Of a stretch of DNA of 22,235 nt, positions 21,243 through 22,235 are shown piece after piece. This DNA comes from CAYYMZ01 sp964473025 (lineage in GTDB: Bacteria > Patescibacteriota > UBA1384 > DTJR01), in contig CAYYMZ010000015.1 in the NCBI GenBank assembly GCA_964473025.1, positions 1-22,235 on the forward strand, given 5' to 3'. The notes below the pieces were generated by a model. That model did no database searches and was not told the DNA's origin. It saw nothing but the letters and a program-made list of their open reading frames with translations. Made by a program: the position numbers and the translations under genes. Numbering within the stretch: position 1 is the stretch's first letter; every line of letters begins with the position of its first letter.

Positions 21243-22235
21243 AACTCTTTAAAGCAAGGAGCTCTAAAACCTTCTCTTGGCCGAGAGCCAAAAAGAATGT
21301 TGCTAATCTTGGACCGGTGTCCGAGCCAATTAAAAGATTATAAATTACTTTGAAAAATTCCCTCTGTTGCTTTTTAACCGCTTCACCATCCATATTTTCT
21401 CTTTTGGGAATTTCATAAAGAATGGAGGTCAGTTTTTTTTGGTCCCAATTTTCACTCAAGACAAATGCTAGGTTCTTAAGATTTTCTTTCTGATTGCCTG
21501 ACAGCTTATCATAGTAATCGAGGTTTGGCTTGCCTAATAATTTAATTCTATATTCCTCGGGAGCATATTCTTCGATCCAAGATAAAGCCCGTGGCAGGCG
21601 AGCTTTAATATCTTGTTCAGATAGTTCTCCCCCCGCCTGTTTAATCGCTTCTTTGAGAAGATTGGTATTTCCTTTTGTCAATTGGGCGAATGAGGCAAGT
21701 TGCCGAAACGAGGTACTCCCGGGTACGATGGTTTGGTTGTCGCTGGTCTTGCAAAAATCAAGAATTCTCTGCTCTCGTTCATCTAGCTTTTTTTCATTAT
21801 AATTTTTCAAATACCCGTCCCATTCGGCGTAGTTTTTGATGATTTGATCATCTAGGGCAAAATCGAAAGCGGAGAGGGGCCTAACACGGGCATAAAACCA
21901 ACGGATGAGTTCTGGCTCGTAAATTTCAAGCAACATCCCTGGTGTAAAGGCCTCGCCGGTTGAGGATGACATTTTGTGTGTTCCGCCAGTAATCCCGATC
22001 CATTCATAACCTTGGAATACTTGCGGTTCAAAACCGAAAACATCGCGCGCTAAATGAGTTGAAACGTCGACCGATCCACCTGCACTGATATGATCCCTCC
22101 CGGCCGGTTCAAAAGAAACTTCCTCATATTTCCAGCGCATCGGCCAGTCCACTCTCCACGCGAGCTTGCCAATATTTTTCTTAGAAATATCGGCGGTTTC
22201 TTCGTGTCCACATTCGCATTTATAGGAAACCTTGT
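21220..22235 (-). CDS. lysS: Class I lysyl-tRNA synthetase, C-terminal part (cut by window edge)
   Basis: Charges tRNA-Lys. The frame is open to the right end of the window and stops at 21222-21220, so about 337 residues are visible and the N-terminal HIGH part is missing. Seen: a zinc-binding type start KCECGHEE, LAWRVDWPMRW, GRDHISAGGS, then GYEWIGITGGTHKMSSSTG with the KMSKS-type motif and the class I LysRS alpha-helical C-terminus. This is the archaeal-type enzyme (LysK, class I), found only in some bacteria, unlike the class II LysS of most. Usual length is about 520 residues. The final codons form one arm of an inverted repeat. Confidence 0.92.
   Translation of the reverse strand, partial: KVSYKCECGHEETADISKKNIGKLAWRVDWPMRWKYEEVSFEPAGRDHISAGGSVDVSTHLARDVFGFEPQVFQGYEWIGITGGTHKMSSSTGEAFTPGMLLEIYEPELIRWFYARVRPLSAFDFALDDQIIKNYAEWDGYLKNYNEKKLDEREQRILDFCKTSDNQTIVPGSTSFRQLASFAQLTKGNTNLLKEAIKQAGGELSEQDIKARLPRALSWIEEYAPEEYRIKLLGKPNLDYYDKLSGNQKENLKNLAFVLSENWDQKKLTSILYEIPKRENMDGEAVKKQQREFFKVIYNLLIGSDTGPRLATFFLALGQEKVLELLALKSYPHTQLK

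Overview
All genes in this window lie on the minus strand, so the DNA reads from right to left. Gene content and style suggest a bacterium of the Candidate Phyla Radiation (Patescibacteria). The grounds are tightly packed and often overlapping genes, shortened versions of core proteins (Obg without its C-terminal extension, IF-2 with a short N-terminus, a stripped-down PriA), a class I lysyl-tRNA synthetase, a DUF4012 protein, and several small proteins I cannot assign. This placement is an inference; no rRNA or ribosomal protein gene is present to confirm it.

Reading in the direction of transcription: (1) 22235-19039 holds the 3' part of a class I lysS, then a 59-residue acidic disordered protein with an ideal ribosome binding site and its own terminator, a small membrane protein, a serine-rich membrane-anchored surface protein predicted to be made from a leaderless mRNA, a 59-residue probable lipoprotein, and rnhB overlapping that lipoprotein gene. 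(2) 19026-18243 holds a four-helix membrane protein and a 67-residue protein with consensus promoter, strong SD and terminator. (3) 18239-13564 is an envelope polysaccharide operon: polyprenyl-phosphate sugar phosphotransferase, GT4 glycosyltransferase, Wzz-like chain-length protein, DUF4012 protein. (4) 13545-4781 is a housekeeping run: gyrB, a 47-codon micro-ORF, gyrA, infB, cdaA (c-di-AMP synthase) and its ybbR/cdaR partner. (5) 4727-1 is obg, a PriA-like protein, a GT4 glycosyltransferase, def and fmt (cut by the window edge), joined by repeated ATGA start/stop overlaps.

The most unusual points are: the 3' end of gyrB is present twice. A second copy of its last 12 codons lies 147 nt downstream, in the same frame, identical over 23 nt and then differing almost only by synonymous changes, and it forms the end of a 47-codon ORF between gyrB and gyrA. 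This looks like an attachment-site scar of an integrated element, or a translated GyrB-tail mimic. Also, the PriA homologue in a conserved priA-def-fmt setting keeps all eight zinc-binding cysteines but has lost Walker A, DEAH and the motif VI arginines, so it should not be a helicase. GyrA has methionine at the position of the main quinolone-resistance serine. Two genes are predicted to be leaderless, and a perfect 15-bp inverted repeat pairs the last codons of lysS with its downstream region.

No stretch of more than 300 bases lacks a gene. I see no tRNA, rRNA, CRISPR array or intact mobile element.
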